A DNA stretch of 64,000 nucleotides from Dicyema japonicum (Eukaryota; Dicyemida; Rhombozoa; Dicyemidae), in assembly GCA_011109175.1 (NCBI GenBank), contig RDEW01000002.1, forward strand, positions 1,337,584 to 1,401,583. The letters are read 5' to 3'. The notes under the pieces were generated by a model, which saw only the letters and a program-made list of their open reading frames with translations, had not been told where the DNA came from and searched no databases. Both the position numbers and the translations under genes were made by a program. Position 1 is the first letter of the stretch, and every line of letters begins with the position of its first letter. Of this stretch, positions 21,680 to 32,179 are shown piece after piece.

Positions 21680-22350
21680 TCCAGGTGTCCATACCAGTCC
21701 TTTTCCTGCTGTTAGTTTTGGAGTCCTGGATTAATCTCCACAGCGGGGAAGGTTTCTTCTCATATCTCGGGCAGGTGTCCAGATATAGTTTATGTCCGGC
21801 CAGAGGGAATGGTCAGGGGACTTTGCTATCTTGAGGAAGTCCGGGTGACGTTCCGTAAGGTATTCCAAGATTGAAGGAAGCTTAGTGTTCTCCATAGTAA
21901 CGAAATTTACGTCTTTTTTGACGATCTCAATAGTATTCTGAGACATCGGTTTTGTAAAACATCCAGCTTGCTCTGTGCGATAGTGATAACGGGGCAATCA
22001 ATACGTAGGCGTACTCGATACTCGGTAGAACAAATTGTTTGTACAGAAGTACTAACGATATTGGAGAGTGAATTTTCTTTTGGATTAGTCCACTTGATGG
22101 GTAAATGTGAGTAGGAGATCCAGGATGACTCCAGGGATTGAAAGGGTCATGTTAATAGGAAGCGGGGAGTAATAATGTTATTCGTTGTGTTGCCCGTAAT
22201 TCTTTTAGTGCTGAGGTAAACGTAATTACATGTGACTTTCCTGATGATATTTTCAGACGGTTCTTCAGGAACTTCTTCAGGAACCAAAGACCCATCAGGT
22301 TTAGTAGATCTTGCATGGACCGACAACATAACCACACGAGTGATCATGTG
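21680..22350 (-). pseudogene. RT C-terminal fragment, jockey type
   Basis: Minus-strand frames include 'FLKNRLKISSGKSHVITF' (thumb region, about 22270-22210), 'VLPSIEYAYVLIAPL' and a C-terminal tail ending near 21731. Order and wording fit families C and D. The upstream part to about 22530 includes an ATA-type microsatellite (22351-22368). Non-functional. Confidence 0.5.
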
Positions 22351-22784
22351 GGTAATAATAATAATAATAATTTTAGTGTTAGGTATTCCGATGGGTCCAG
22401 GTTGTACGTCTCCGAAAATGGCAAGAGACTCTAGGAAGAGGCTGAACCTCCCCTTGATCCTGTCGAAGAGAAGATCTACATCCAATTTTGTAACTGAGGA
22501 GGTGATGAAATAAAAAATCAAGAATATTTAACTGGTTTCGTTAATGGGAAATCATTTATTATTAAAAATATGTTTAATAGTTACTCCAATAATTCTATAA
22601 TAAATGTCGTATAACATAAGAACCAGGGTCCATCTACGTGTCCGGGGTGATAAATCAAACTAATCACTCCAAAACATATGGTTATAGGAGTCATTGATGA
22701 AACCAACTCATTTTTAAAAATTTTCAGGACTTTTTTACTTTAACTTTAACAACTTTATTAGCAAGGAAAATTAAAGAGGTTAGT
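22351..22784. other. Low-complexity and unassigned DNA
   Basis: It starts with an (ATA)n run, then AT-rich DNA. The frame at 22232-22513 looks like the antisense of RT debris. No gene supported. Confidence 0.4.
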
Positions 22785-23523
22785 TGGCCTCATGCCGCAA
22801 GTCCTGCAAACCCTTGAACTCTTCTCTGCACTCGTTCATTTTGTGCTGCAACATACGAGTCAATGATGGCATTTCTTTTTAGGAAATTTTCCATCCTTTT
22901 TTCTGCTGAATCTCTTATCGACATTACTAGCAAATTTTCATCTTCATCTAGCTTCTCGTCGAGCCTTTTGTGTAGGGCAATCTTGATCACTGCTTTCCTC
23001 AATTTTTCAAGAAGCAAGATAAAACGCGTTTTGTATGCAGTCTAATACCATCCTTCCACTATATAAAGGAGTGCTGGAATGATCGTACTTGAAAAAATAA
23101 TTAAAAACATATCCGTTTCGAGTCGCAATTTCATTGTACAGAAAATCGCATGGTGAGCTTTTTTCCTTTTAAATTAGCACAATGTGCTCCTAGATTTCTC
23201 AAAAGCTGTTCCGAGATACTTCAGAGAGCTCACAATGTCGATTCTGCATGCGGAGTCTTTATGATTTTCTTTACCATTTTTACCGAAGAACCTCATTGCA
23301 CTAGATTTTTCTTCTGACAATTTTAACCCAGTCTTTTATCTCTTCCATGTACACATTGAGTCTCCTCTCTGAGATCATGCTCGATCTCAGAGACATCAGA
23401 AAATGAGTATATCAGTGATCTCCTACTTGGTGTAGTCGGAAACGGGAAACCGGCCATTAGAACATTAATCACACGGGTGGCTTGATGCCTATGGGGAACC
23501 TGTTTTTTCCGTGTTTCCATGGT
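22785..23523 (-). pseudogene. RT fragment E1
   Basis: Reading down from 23523: 'METRKKQVPHRHQATRVINVLMAGFPFPT' occupies the place of RT motif B ('GVPQG...FNVYM..LP'), followed by 'RRSLIYSFSDVSE', which looks like a damaged motif C. A C-terminal part near 23100-23040 follows. The last frame (23017-22790, 75 codons) is lysine- and glutamate-rich and ends the element. Degenerate; family uncertain. Confidence 0.5.
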
Positions 23524-23764
23524 AACAAGATATCAATTGCTAAATTTAATTCAGTCCCGTTGTCCGAGTGTAGAATTTGACAAAGTCCATGTATGTGAAA
23601 AAGGACTCCAAATTCAGAGGGATCTGGCATGTGTTTCTATCTCGAACTCGCAATCCAGAGGAATTACCAAATTTTTTATGTTTCCGTTCAAGAATAGTCT
23701 GAATTAAATCAGAATTAGACTTATCGTTTCTAAGCGAAAAATGTGAGGTCTTTTCTCGTACTCT

Positions 23765-23964
23765 CCGTTTCATTTGAGTATTTATATCTTTAGGATCGAT
23801 ACCACATAAGATCTGTTTAATTTTTTAATATTCGACAAGATCTCTGATATACCCCCTAAATTGAGCGTTTCATTTGAGTACTTATATTTTCAGGATCGAT
23901 TCCACATAAGATCTGTTTAATTTTTTAATATTCGACAAGATCTCTGATATACCCCCTAAATTGA
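23765..23964. repeat. 100-bp tandem duplication
   Basis: Two adjacent 100-bp copies (23765-23864 and 23865-23964), each running from about CGTTTCATTTGAGTA to CCCCTAAATTGAG with a few substitutions. Confidence 0.85.
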
Positions 23965-23971
23965 GACATAA

Positions 23972-24376
23972 AAATCACTAAAGCCATGCTGTTAAAATTA
24001 AAAGAAATCAGGTTAGTTATTTAATGAATACAGTTTGAATTAATTTTTTATTTAGAATTAATGAATTAGTTAAATGTTGTTCTTATAATAGTTACAAAAA
24101 ATCATATTATGTATTATATTTTTTGTTACCACGGAAACACGTAAAAAACAGGTTGCCCATGTGACATATTACTNAATCACTAAAGCCTTGCTGTTAAAAT
24201 TAAAAGAAATCAGGTTAGTTATTTAATGAATACAGTTTGAATTAATTTTTTATTTAGAATTAATGAATTAGTTAAATGTTGTTCTTATAATAGTTACAAA
24301 AAATCATATTATGTAGTATATCTTTGGTTCTCACGGAAACACGTAAAAAACAGGTTGCCCATGTGACATATTACTC
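23972..24376. repeat. 200-bp near-identical duplicate either side of a single N
   Basis: The sequence starting AATCACTAAAGCC and ending GTGACATATTACT occurs left (to 24173) and right (24175-24374) of the N at 24174, with few differences. Because the N sits exactly between the copies, the likeliest explanation is two overlapping contig ends joined without merging. Confidence 0.75.
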
Positions 24377-24589
24377 TTCGTTTTTTTAAATTTCGTCTCA
24401 TTGACCATCAAGATGCAAGTAATGCTAGTTTATTATGCTTTTTCCCTAAGGATCCGGCAATCAATAGCACTATTTTTAGTCCTCGTTCCGAAAATCGGTG
24501 ACCGATGTCAAGGTCTCCCATTTTTGTCCCATACTACTTCGAACACGTTTTTATACAAAATTAAAAATTTCGTTTTTCCTCCAAAAAGA

Positions 24590-25080
24590 GGCCGGTAACC
24601 ATTTGTTTTGGAATGTTAAGTTTGACTTATCAGCCCAGGAATTCCACAATCGTACATTGGATGAGTTTTGTAGTTCATTAGTGAAAATGTATCCTCGATT
24701 ATCTTAAACAGCTTTATATGTGCAATGACATATTTGTGTGAATCATAATTCAGCTCTCTTTTAACAATTAGAAATAAATACAGAAATTTTCTAAATCTAA
24801 AACATGAAATTCGTATTGCGATTAGCGACAAAATCCCAAGATTCGACAAAATCATCAAAAATAAACATAAAAAAGCCAGTAATTGTTTACTTTTGTTTTT
24901 CTTATTTTTGCTTTTTTAAAGTTTATTGTGTTTGATTGTTAATTTTTTATTTTTTTATAAATTAGCAAATTTCTGGTTAAATAAAAATAATAATAATATA
25001 AATTAAAAATGTTTTTGGGGTGCAAGAGTTTATGAAAAAAGATTTAGGAATGCGAGCTCTGAAAAGCTTGGGAACCTCTG
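24590..25080 (+). mobile_element. hAT transposon remnant (ZBED5-like), 3' end
   Basis: The plus strand reads, with stops, 'EFHNRTLDEFCSSLVKMYPRLS', a 'CVNHNSALF' segment (family YLCESGFSALL) and 'NKYRNFLNLKHEIRIAIS'. These are in the order of the hAT C-terminal dimerisation region. It ends in CTTGGGAACCTCTG at 25080, the terminal inverted repeat type also seen at the ends of hAT1 (34991 and 40648). The 5' part is not visible. Confidence 0.55.
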
Positions 25081-26075
25081 CTATACGACAATAAATAATA
25101 AAAATAACCCCAAAATACCTGCCAAACCATACCCAACAATAGATGCCCTCCAATAGAAAATTCCAGAAATACAAAAAAGTAAAAGCAATTACTAACCAAA
25201 CCCAATAGAATACCCTAAAATGCTATTTCTGTTTCCAAAATGATTTCTTCAACCTGCTTTTCAAAGAATTTGAATTTCGAATGGATAGACATAATTGAAG
25301 AAATTACAAGTTCCTATAATTCTGTCCAGCATTCAACAACTTTGCACGCTTTTTTTAAATTGATGTTCGGAGCTTCTGCCAATGAAACCATAGATAATCA
25401 TTAGTCAGAAGAGGAAATAATGAAATATTTAAGCAAATTGATTCATGAAATGAAGAAACACAAACTAAAGCAACTGAATATTTTGCATGGTTTTGGTCAT
25501 AAATTGAAACTTCGAGAACAAAAGCAATTTTAAATTCAAACAACGTTGAAAGAAAAATGTTAACAAAAAAAATGTGGAAGAATGATATTTATATTTTTAA
25601 CATCAGTGATCGAGTTGTTAAAAGGGTCTATCTCAATAATAATAAAAAAACACGAAAAAGTTGCTTAAACGAACACATTGATACATTCATATATCATGTT
25701 AAAAGAGTATCTGCCACAGGAATGGTTGATCTAGAAGGAGATGAAATGTGATTCAAAAAAATAGCAGAGACTTAGCGAAGCTAGAATAATTTTACAATAT
25801 AATTTTTTTAATTTTTTATAATAAAAACAGTTATTATTATTTTAGAGTAAATATGATCATCAATAAAGTTGAGTTCATTATAATATCATTAGAGTTAGTT
25901 TTTAAGCTTTCAGCTTTGCATTAGAGTTAGGAAAACTTAGGGATATATATTAGAGTTATACAACGAACAGAACGTAAGAAAACTAACAATTTGACGAGAC
26001 ACAGCTGTAATACACAATTTAATTTGAAATAGCAAAAATCACCAATGTAACTAAGAGAAAAAGTATTCATTAAGT
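25081..26075. other. AT-rich region with unrecognised open frames
   Basis: Plus-strand text near 25225-25540 and 25557-25751 is lysine- and asparagine-rich and interrupted by stops. I recognise no family. The second frame (64 codons) ends 'VDLEGDEM'. It could be decayed transposon coding sequence. Confidence 0.3.
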
Positions 26076-26122
26076 CAGGGATGTCGAACTCAATTCCCTT
26101 TGAGGGCCGCATTGACAAGCTG
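26076..26122. mobile_element. Possible hAT-type terminal repeat
   Basis: CAGGGATGTCGAACTCAATT followed by GAGGGCCGCATTGACAAGC resembles the ends of widespread hAT-derived elements (CAGGGGTGTCAAACTC...GAGGGCC). No partner end was found, so the element boundaries are unknown. Confidence 0.35.
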
Positions 26123-26304
26123 ATAGTCGGATCGATATACTGGTTAGAGATGCTCCAATGCCGAGTTGTAAGTAAATTAATAGTAGCATGTCTATTGAAT
26201 ATCGATTTTTTAACGGTTCGTATTCAACCGTATCTCATTCTGAACCGGTCACAATAAATATCTATTGTCTCATTTAATTTTGTGAATTTTTTTACCCCAA
26301 GATC

Positions 26305-26711
26305 ACCGGATTAGAAAAAGTTAAAAGTTAACTACTAACTAAGTGATCCCGGTTTTCCGAGTTCTGGCTCTAGTTCGGGGTCCTCGAAGATCCAACAGAA
26401 TTCGTAAAAACGGAGACGGTCTCATTCTCCATAAATTCCCCGCATTTTCTAGATAGTCAGATATAGAGATTAAAAGCGGACAGCCGGTTTTTATTGCCCA
26501 CTGTAGANACCGGATTAGAAAAAGTTAAAAGTTAACTACTAACTAAGTGATCCCGGTTTTCCGAGTTCTGGCTCTAGTTCGGGGTCCTCGAAGATCCACA
26601 GAATTCGTAAAAACGGGGACGGTCTCATTCTCCATAAATTCCGCGCATTTTCTAGATAGTCAAATATAGAGAGTAAAAGCGGACAGCCGGTTTTCATTGC
26701 CCACTGTAGAA
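26305..26711. repeat. 203-bp duplicate either side of a single N
   Basis: ACCGGATTAGAAAAAG... to ...CACTGTAGA is present at 26305-26507 and again at 26509-26711, around the N at 26508. It is the D1 3' end represented twice, most likely unmerged contig overlap. A third, real copy lies in D3 (35630-35835, opposite strand). Confidence 0.75.
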
Positions 26712-27056
26712 ATGACTCCACTCTTCACCTTAGATGTTCTTTAACATTCAATACGTTATCCACATTTTTTTATTAATTATTTTCAAGACAGGAAATTGTG
26801 CGGTTTCTAATTTTCGAGACGACGATTCAGAAATCATCGAGCTCCATTAAGGACATGCGTATTTGATTACTGGCAATATGTATTGTCTGTAAATTTTCTG
26901 TAGTAAAAAGGTGTTGCGCCGGATTGGTGATCGGGACAAAATTTTCAATATGTTGGTCTCCCTCCTGACCTTGATAATAACTTCATTGACGTGTTGGCCA
27001 AATGTCAGGAGAGTATCCAACTTTAATCCTAGTATTGTTGGAGACTTATATGAATT

Positions 27057-28014
27057 TCATATCGGAAACAATTTGATTTTGGGAGGATCTAATGATCTTC
27101 TATATGTAGAGAAAATTGTTATAAATGACTTTCCTGTAGAAACTTCCAGTCGATTTGATATGAGCCAATGCTCCAAAATACCAATATAACTTTGAATTTT
27201 CATTCCTACCTTCTCAAAGTTAGAGTCTCTCGTCGCATTAACAATGTCATCTGAGTATGAGAGTATCAATGTATCGGAATCATCATTGGTGGGAAAGTCA
27301 TTGGTGTACAAGTTAAAGAGCAGGGGAAAGAAGTGAACCTTGAGGGACACCATTCGGCAATAAACGGGATTTAGATTTTCTGTTGTTTGACATCACTTGT
27401 CCTCTTCTTCCAATTAGAAAATTCGACAGTCTTCTTTTAATGTTTGGATTTATAAGAGTTTCAGAAATTTTATATATAAGTAGCGTCCTGGAAACGAAGT
27501 CGAATGCTTTCTTCAAGTCTATTGAAGCCATTGTGGTCTTTTTATGTGGTTTTGGATAGGAGAATCCATCAGATATATATTGAGTTAATTTTGTTAAGTG
27601 AGTCGTAGTAGAATGATTTTCATGGAATCCATGCTGGAATACTCGATTTTGTAAAATATCTTTGATTCGTGTTAAGATTAATTTTTCCATAATTCGGGAC
27701 AACGCACATAATATTGCAAATTGGACGATAAAAGAGGGATCGTTTGCAAGTTTGTTTGGCTGCCGAATTGGCAAAATTATGGATTTCTTCCATATAGAAG
27801 GTATCATATTATTGTTCACAGATAGAGTATAAACGTATGATAGGAATTCGGTTGCTTTTTCACCAAGGTGTTTCAGTTCCATCATCGAGATATTGTCAAC
27901 ACCTCGGGAACGGGAGTTTTTGGCATCCATGATTGCGTTTCGAACTTCTTGCGGAGTAAAGACAATCAAGTCATATGATGGATACAACTTTTTGTTGACT
28001 CTGTGTTCCCTCAA
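27057..28014 (-). pseudogene. Reverse transcriptase of D1, frameshifted
   Basis: The first frame (28014-27313, 233 codons) has 'SRGVDNISMMELKHLGEKA' in the fingers, 'VFQHGFHENHSTTTHL', motif A 'ASIDLKKAFDFVS' and motif B 'NGVPQGSLLSPAL'. The second frame (27353-27057) continues with 'FPLLFNLYTNDFP', motif C 'ILSYSDDIVNATRD' and 'ILEHWLISNRLEVSTGKS'. Joined at about 27330 they form a contiguous polymerase core, so a single indel is the break. Catalytic Asp residues are retained. Confidence 0.82.
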
Positions 28015-29359
28015 ACATAGTGTTTCATTAAAATATTTGGGTCGATATTGCTACATCCATGTGTATGGAAGGCTTTCTCAGAGCCTTCATTGCAACGTCT
28101 CAAATATTTAATTTTTTTCCATATCAGCGTCTCAGATGTATTTGGCGATAGAGAATCAATAAGTGATGTCCATCGCTTCTTGATAGGGTAACTTGTTTAA
28201 TTTGTATATTTAAGGTTTTCATTTTTTTAAATCGTCATTTGATAATTCTTTTTGCCTCTTTAATTTATTTCTTTATCTGATAAGTGTTTGTGTATGAATA
28301 TTATAATAGGTATTCCTTGTTTGATGGCATTGGAATAAATAGTTTTCTTGCTTGGAGTATAATGTCCGTGAAAGTTTTGATCTTGTAATCAATTGATGAG
28401 AATACCAATGTGTAAAATACTTCCATATTGGTGTCGATGTAATTAGAGAAGTTGGACCAATCCGCGCTTTCAAAATTAAAAAAATGGAATTCTGTTGATA
28501 AATTTATTTTCAGTGTTGATTTTCATCATAATAGGGTTGTGATCACTTCTTAGTTCATATTTTACAATCAAGTTAATAAGGGGAAACATTGATGGGGAAT
28601 ATAAAGAGAGGTCAGGGGATGTAGGTTTGCCTCCTGTTCGAGTAGGTGATCTTGTGTTGCTTTTGGTGTTATTCAATTTACAAAATTGTCCCAAATTTCT
28701 GGCCAGTAGGTTTCCTCTACTGTCTGGTTTCTGATATTAGTACCATAATTGATGTTTGACATTGATGTCACCGCATAGTAGTACGTTATTGAGGTTTGAG
28801 AAATTCTGTAGGTTAAGGTAATACCCACTTGGACAGGAGCTAGTAGGTGGAATATATACATTGACAATATTTATAGTTTTCATAGGAATTCTAATATTTA
28901 TGCCAATTAGTTCCGAAAAGTCATCTTCTAGATAGAATTTTCGGATTTTGTTTGAAATATCTTCATGTTGAATTCCATTTCTTATTAGTGTCATTAGTCC
29001 TCTAGCAAGCGTAATCTTTCTTACGGATAACGGAGTATCCGGGAAAGGTTAGGGTTCGTATGTTTGTAGCTTTGTCTCTTGGAATAGAGCAATGTCAATT
29101 TTATTTATATTGAGCAAGTGGCGGACTTCCAGCACCTTGTTTCGTATTCCGTTATATTGATTTGGACCAGGTTGATTAGAGCGTAAATTAGAGCGTACCC
29201 GGAAAACCATCCTCCTTCATGGATAAGGAAAGTGCAGTTCTTTTTAACATCATGTGATGCATAACCACGCGGCATTTTTTTATTGATAATTATTTTAATT
29301 AAAAAAATGTGAATTTAAGCTGCTAATCTGTGAATTTAAATTAAAAAGTAATTAAAATT

Positions 29360-30244
29360 TTAATTAAAAGTTTTAATAAAATTAAGAGTGTCTCTCCAAT
29401 TATTAACTGCTGTAGAATTGGTTAAAGGACTGATGTAAATTTCATAATCATTACCTCCCTTATATAAAATATAAATTATTAACCTTATGAGTTTTGTCAC
29501 CCAAAAAATAGATATTATTAATATTATTTTGTTGTAATATTGTGATTGCAAAACTCTTATCCCAACCACAAGGAAATACATCAACACTAATTTGTCCACC
29601 TAAATATATTAATGTATTAAACCGATTGAAAAGTTTAAATTATAATTTTTAAATTTATGACTTAAATGATTGACTAAGTTGTTTCTTATAGAATGATCCT
29701 TTAATAAAAATAATAATACTTGATCATATTGGGAAAATAAATATCTTTGTTCATCAGTGCAGTCACGACCAATTGGAGCCAAATTAATTAATCCGTCTCT
29801 AATCTGAACAAAGGTTGAACTACCATTAGTCAAATAATACGTTCTAAATGGCAGTTCTAATTTTGACATATACCACTTTGAGTATGATATAATCTCATCA
29901 AATCTTTCGAATCCAATCTCGTCTCTCATACTCTTCAAATATACAATTTCTATACATTTTCATTAATAAGAGTCCCGTTTTTGTAAGCCTTAATACCATT
30001 TTCAACAAAAACATAATCAAAATTACACAAAACTATTCAATTACTATAATAATAACCATCTTCTCCCAATTGTTCTTTCATCATATCCAAAGTAGAACCA
30101 CTAATAATCCCTATAAGAGTCTTTCTTCTTAGTTCTTCTAGAGCTAACCTCATTTCATCATCTATTGGCTTTATTATTTAACAAGTAGTAAACCTTCCTA
30201 GGTGGAGTAATAGTACCATCCACATCAAATAGAACAATAGACAT
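29360..30244 (-). CDS. PMM: Phosphomannomutase
   Basis: Seven exons on the minus strand: 30244-30194, 30168-30057, 30032-29956, 29932-29720, 29698-29623, 29599-29484 and 29458-29360. The six introns are 25, 24, 23, 21, 23 and 25 nt. The spliced protein is 247 residues, the normal size for eukaryotic PMM. Motifs: HAD catalytic 'FDVDGTITPPR' with nucleophile and acid/base Asp, 'IISGSTLDMMKEQLG', 'DYVFVENGIKAYK', 'INLAPIGRDCTDEQR' with the substrate-binding Arg, 'GGQISVDVFPCGWDK', 'YFLGDKTHKGGNDYEI'. It interconverts mannose-6-phosphate and mannose-1-phosphate in the cytosol for GDP-mannose and glycosylation. The 21-nt intron at 29699-29719 is a multiple of three without a stop. Confidence 0.93.
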
Positions 30245-30530
30245 ACTACTATTAATTTAAATTATAATTAATATATTATGGTTTTTATTTAATAATTTCC
30301 TACATATACAGGTTAATGGTTGGGCCGAGTGGCGTACTGTAACGGGTGTCAGGCAAGAGGCCTTAAGGTCGCTGAATCCCCATACTGTACATTTCGGTCG
30401 AAGGTTCCACGCAACTCTGCTTTGGCTTGATGATTGACGTCGTCATCAGTGAAAATTTCACTGCGGAACCGGATCGTCTATATAGGACATGCGCTTAACA
30501 AACAGAAAACAAAAGAAGTGAAGATAATTA
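30245..30530. other. Promoter side of the PMM gene with a GC-richer segment
   Basis: AT-rich next to the PMM start, then 30315-30480 is clearly GC-richer (for example GGGCCGAGTGGCGTACTG). No ORF or convincing RNA fold recognised. Confidence 0.4.
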
Positions 30531-30718
30531 ATTGGTTCTCGCTCATCTATTAGTTATGATAACTGCTCCTTGCTTAAAATAAAGTGTGTGATCTGCCTGA
30601 GGGAAGAGATAGCTGATATGGCTCATTGGTTCTCGCTCATCTATTAGTTATGATAACTGCTCCTTGCTTAAAATAAAGTGTGTGATCTGCCTGAGGGAAG
30701 AGATAGCTGATATGGCTC
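30531..30718. repeat. 94-bp tandem duplication
   Basis: ATTGGTTCTCGCTCATC starts at 30531 and again at 30625. The two copies run to GATATGGCTC and are almost identical. Confidence 0.85.
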
Positions 30719-30739
30719 CTTGTAAAGTGCATCACTTTT

Positions 30740-31130
30740 TTTTGTTTTTTAATGGTTGGTAACTTGACTTTTGAACAATATGTCTGGAAAATACGGAATT
30801 TATGGACTTAATTTCTTCCCCTGACGTTCAATCTCAAAAAGAACTTTTTTAGGATCTATCAAGATACAAAAAATTTTCGGATGCATTCAAGAGACAAAAT
30901 TAACCAACGAGATAGAAGAACAACATGGAGAGTTTAGGATAATCTTCCTTCCCGACGGATTCAGGCACTTTGTGCTGGGATTCGCTGTAAAAAATGACTT
31001 AGTCGTGAGAATACACAGTTATTGGAGTTTAAACTACAGAACTGAATATTACAAATAAAATCAGACAATCCTAATTCCACCAAGTGTTATCTAACCACCA
31101 TAAACATATATGCTTCCCACAGTATAGCTT
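30740..31130 (+). pseudogene. Retrotransposon B5, endonuclease N-terminal fragment (first copy)
   Basis: The plus frame reads 'IFGCIQETKLTNEIEEQHGEFRIIF' and 'RHFVLGFAVKNDLVVRIHSYW', aligning with the B2 endonuclease ('VACLQETKV', 'HYGMGFAIQKELNNRIHKTW'). Only the 5' third of the domain is present and stops interrupt it. The second copy at 31488-31970 is probably the other haplotype. Confidence 0.6.
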
Positions 31131-31293
31131 AATAATGATGCGCGTTTATTATTGTAAGTACTTTTGTTCTTCTGTACAGTGAAACCAAGCCAATAGTATT
31201 TTGAGTCGTCAAATTGTCTTATTTCAAAAATAAAATTGTCCTAAAATATGGCATAATTATTTGTTTAATTATATTATTTTTTAATTATTATAA

Positions 31294-31463
31294 AACCATT
31301 AGATCTCAGAGGCAAAAATGAAGAACGAATTTCAAAAACAATTTCCAAAAAATTATCCATATTTACAAAAACATTTAAAGGAAATTTATTTTGCCAAAAA
31401 TGCTCTAAGATAGTAAAACCATCGAAACCAGTGATTCCCAACCTTTTTGAGAACACGGAACCC
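31294..31463. other. Apparent empty-site allele of the A3 insertion
   Basis: This stretch matches 32135-32179 and then continues directly into the sequence found at 34902-35024, without the 2.7-kb element A3. It ends inside a copy of the hAT1 left terminus (CAGTGATTCCCAACC at 31434), just before the N at 31464. Confidence 0.7.
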
Positions 31464-31464
31464 N

Positions 31465-32158
31465 CTCCTTGTAAAGTGCATCACTTTTTTTTGTTTTTTA
31501 ATGGTTGGTAACGTGACTCTTGAACAATATGTCTGGAAAATACGGAATTCATGGACTTAATTTCTTCCCCTGACGTTCAATCTCAAAGAGAACTTTTTTA
31601 GGATCTATCAAGATACAAAATATTTTCGGATGCATTCAAGAGACAAAATTAACCAACGAGATAGAAGAACAACATGGAGAGTTTAGGATAATCTTCCTTC
31701 CCGACGGATTCAGGCACTTTGTGCTGGGATTCAATGTAAAAAATGACTTAGTCGTGAGAATACACAGTTATTGGAGTTTAAACTACAGAACTGAATATTA
31801 CAAATAAAATCAGACAATCCTAATTCCACCTGTAAAAAATGACTTAGTCGTGAGAATACACAGTTATTGGAGTTTAAACTACAGAACTGAATATTACAAA
31901 TAAAATCAGACAATCCTAATTCCACCAAGGGTTATCTAACCATCATAAACATATATGCTTCCCACAGTATAACTTAATAATGATGCGCGTTTATTATTGT
32001 AAGTACTTTTGTTCTTCTGTACGACGAAACCAAGCCCATAGTGTTTTGAGTCATCAAATTGTCTTATTTCAAAAATAAAATTGTCCTAAAATATGGCATA
32101 ATTATTTGTTTAATTATTATAAAACCATTAGATCTCAGAGGCAAAAATGAAGAACGAA
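31465..32158 (+). pseudogene. Second copy of the 30717-31310 region (B5 endonuclease fragment and flank)
   Basis: CTCCTTGTAAAGTGCATCAC after the N at 31464 restarts the sequence first seen at 30717. Differences are few apart from an extra 96-bp tandem duplication (units at 31735 and 31831). It carries the same 'CIQETKLTNEIEEQ' endonuclease fragment. I read it as the alternative haplotype contig, not as a genuine local duplication. Confidence 0.6.
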
Positions 32159-32179
32159 TTTCAAAAACAATTTCCAAAA

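Larger units (their letters stand above)
26288..29240 (-). mobile_element. Jockey-like non-LTR retrotransposon D1, near full length
   Basis: Read right to left. The APE endonuclease (29190-28476) has 'LFQETKLQT', 'IGINIRIPMKTINIVNVYIPPTSS' and 'LLCGDIN'. The RT (28014-27057) and the C-terminal region follow, ending 'PELGKPGSLS*' (26541), and the 3' end is CACCGGATTATA-like sequence next to TACCCCAAG and a T run (poly-A on the minus strand) at about 26288. The single N at 26508 is flanked by a 203-bp duplicate, so the true 3' region is shorter than drawn. D2 and D3 are truncated copies of the same family. Frameshifts near 27330 and elsewhere inactivate it. Confidence 0.8.

Noticed and set aside
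23765-23964. CRISPR-like array
   Set aside because: Only two long adjacent copies without spacers, in a eukaryotic genome; it is a tandem duplication.
30314-30420. Possible tRNA-Ser/Leu because of GGCCGAGTGGC
   Set aside because: Resemblance is limited to the A-box-like piece; no B box at the right distance and no cloverleaf.
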